Shown here: piece after piece, positions 6,982 to 7,045 of the stretch | How positions within the stretch are numbered: position 1 is the first letter of the stretch | Layout: every line of letters begins with the position of its first letter | NCBI GenBank assembly: GCA_945875135.1 | Contig: CAMCJO010000117.1 | Coordinates: 1 to 7,045, forward strand | From: an uncultured Porphyromonas sp. | Lineage (GTDB): Bacteria; Bacteroidota; Bacteroidia; Bacteroidales; Porphyromonadaceae | DNA: 7,045 nucleotides | Direction of reading: 5' to 3' | Position numbers and translations under genes: made by a program | The notes under the pieces: model-generated | What the model was told of the DNA's origin: nothing | What the model saw: the letters and a program-made list of their open reading frames with translations, nothing else | Databases searched by the model: none

Positions 6982-7045
6982 AGTTCCCCTCTTGGAACTT
7001 TTTAGTTCCAAGGGAGGAACTTTCGAGTTCCAACGGAGGAACTTT
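6982..7045. repeat. 22-bp-period array of AGTTCC-N6-GGAACT palindromes, cut by the window edge
   Basis: Three units begin at 6982, 7004 and 7026, exactly 22 nt apart. Each has AGTTCC, six variable bases and GGAACT, then a 4-nt linker starting TT (TTTT, TTCG, and TT at the edge). The central hexamers are CCTCTT, AAGGGA and AACGGA. Unit 1 is close to the reverse complement of unit 2, so 6982-6999 could pair with 7004-7021 around a TTTT loop, with one mismatch and one G-T. An isolated half-site (AGTTCC) lies at 6970-6975. The array probably continues to the right. Confidence 0.85.

Noticed and set aside
6982..7045. CRISPR array at the right edge
   Set aside because: The spacing between repeated arms is only 4-6 nt and the period is 22 nt, too short for repeat plus spacer, and no cas gene is present in the window.

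Overview
The window looks like a stretch of Bacteroidota chromosome, most probably from Porphyromonadaceae/Porphyromonas. The reasons are the gene content (a TonB-dependent receptor with an N-terminal carboxypeptidase-regulatory-like domain paired with a DUF4249 lipoprotein), a promoter matching the Bacteroidota -7 consensus TAnnTTTG, start codons without Shine-Dalgarno sequences, and a GC content that looks somewhat above 50% by eye. The genus is an inference. Six complete protein genes, all on the + strand, fill nearly the whole window. I found no rRNA or tRNA gene, insertion sequence or CRISPR array.

Region 1 (26-5463) is a tight four-gene block. It holds an outer-membrane TonB-dependent receptor, then a DUF4249 lipoprotein 12 nt later, then agmatine deiminase (aguA) 15 nt later, then N-carbamoylputrescine amidase (aguB), whose start codon overlaps the aguA stop as ATGA. 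The last two enzymes form the agmatine to N-carbamoylputrescine to putrescine route. Close spacing and the lack of a visible terminator suggest one transcript, so an outer-membrane uptake pair of unknown substrate may be co-expressed with polyamine synthesis.

Region 2 (5464-6855) begins with a 111-nt gap carrying a good -7 promoter element. It continues with a membrane-anchored TPR protein and, after a repeat-filled 84-nt gap, with ribH (lumazine synthase, riboflavin pathway). A strong hairpin followed by T residues closes this unit.

The intergenic DNA is the least ordinary part. The TPR-ribH gap contains five units of an exact 9-bp period, each starting ACTAG, which together form a nested palindrome centred on the middle unit. 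After the ribH terminator come a separate 8-bp inverted repeat and then a 22-bp-period array of AGTTCC-N6-GGAACT palindromes that runs off the right edge. Its first two units are near-inverted copies of each other and could fold into an 18-position hairpin with a T4 loop. These repeats are not explained by the genes and are the best candidates for something undescribed. The protein genes themselves belong to recognisable families.
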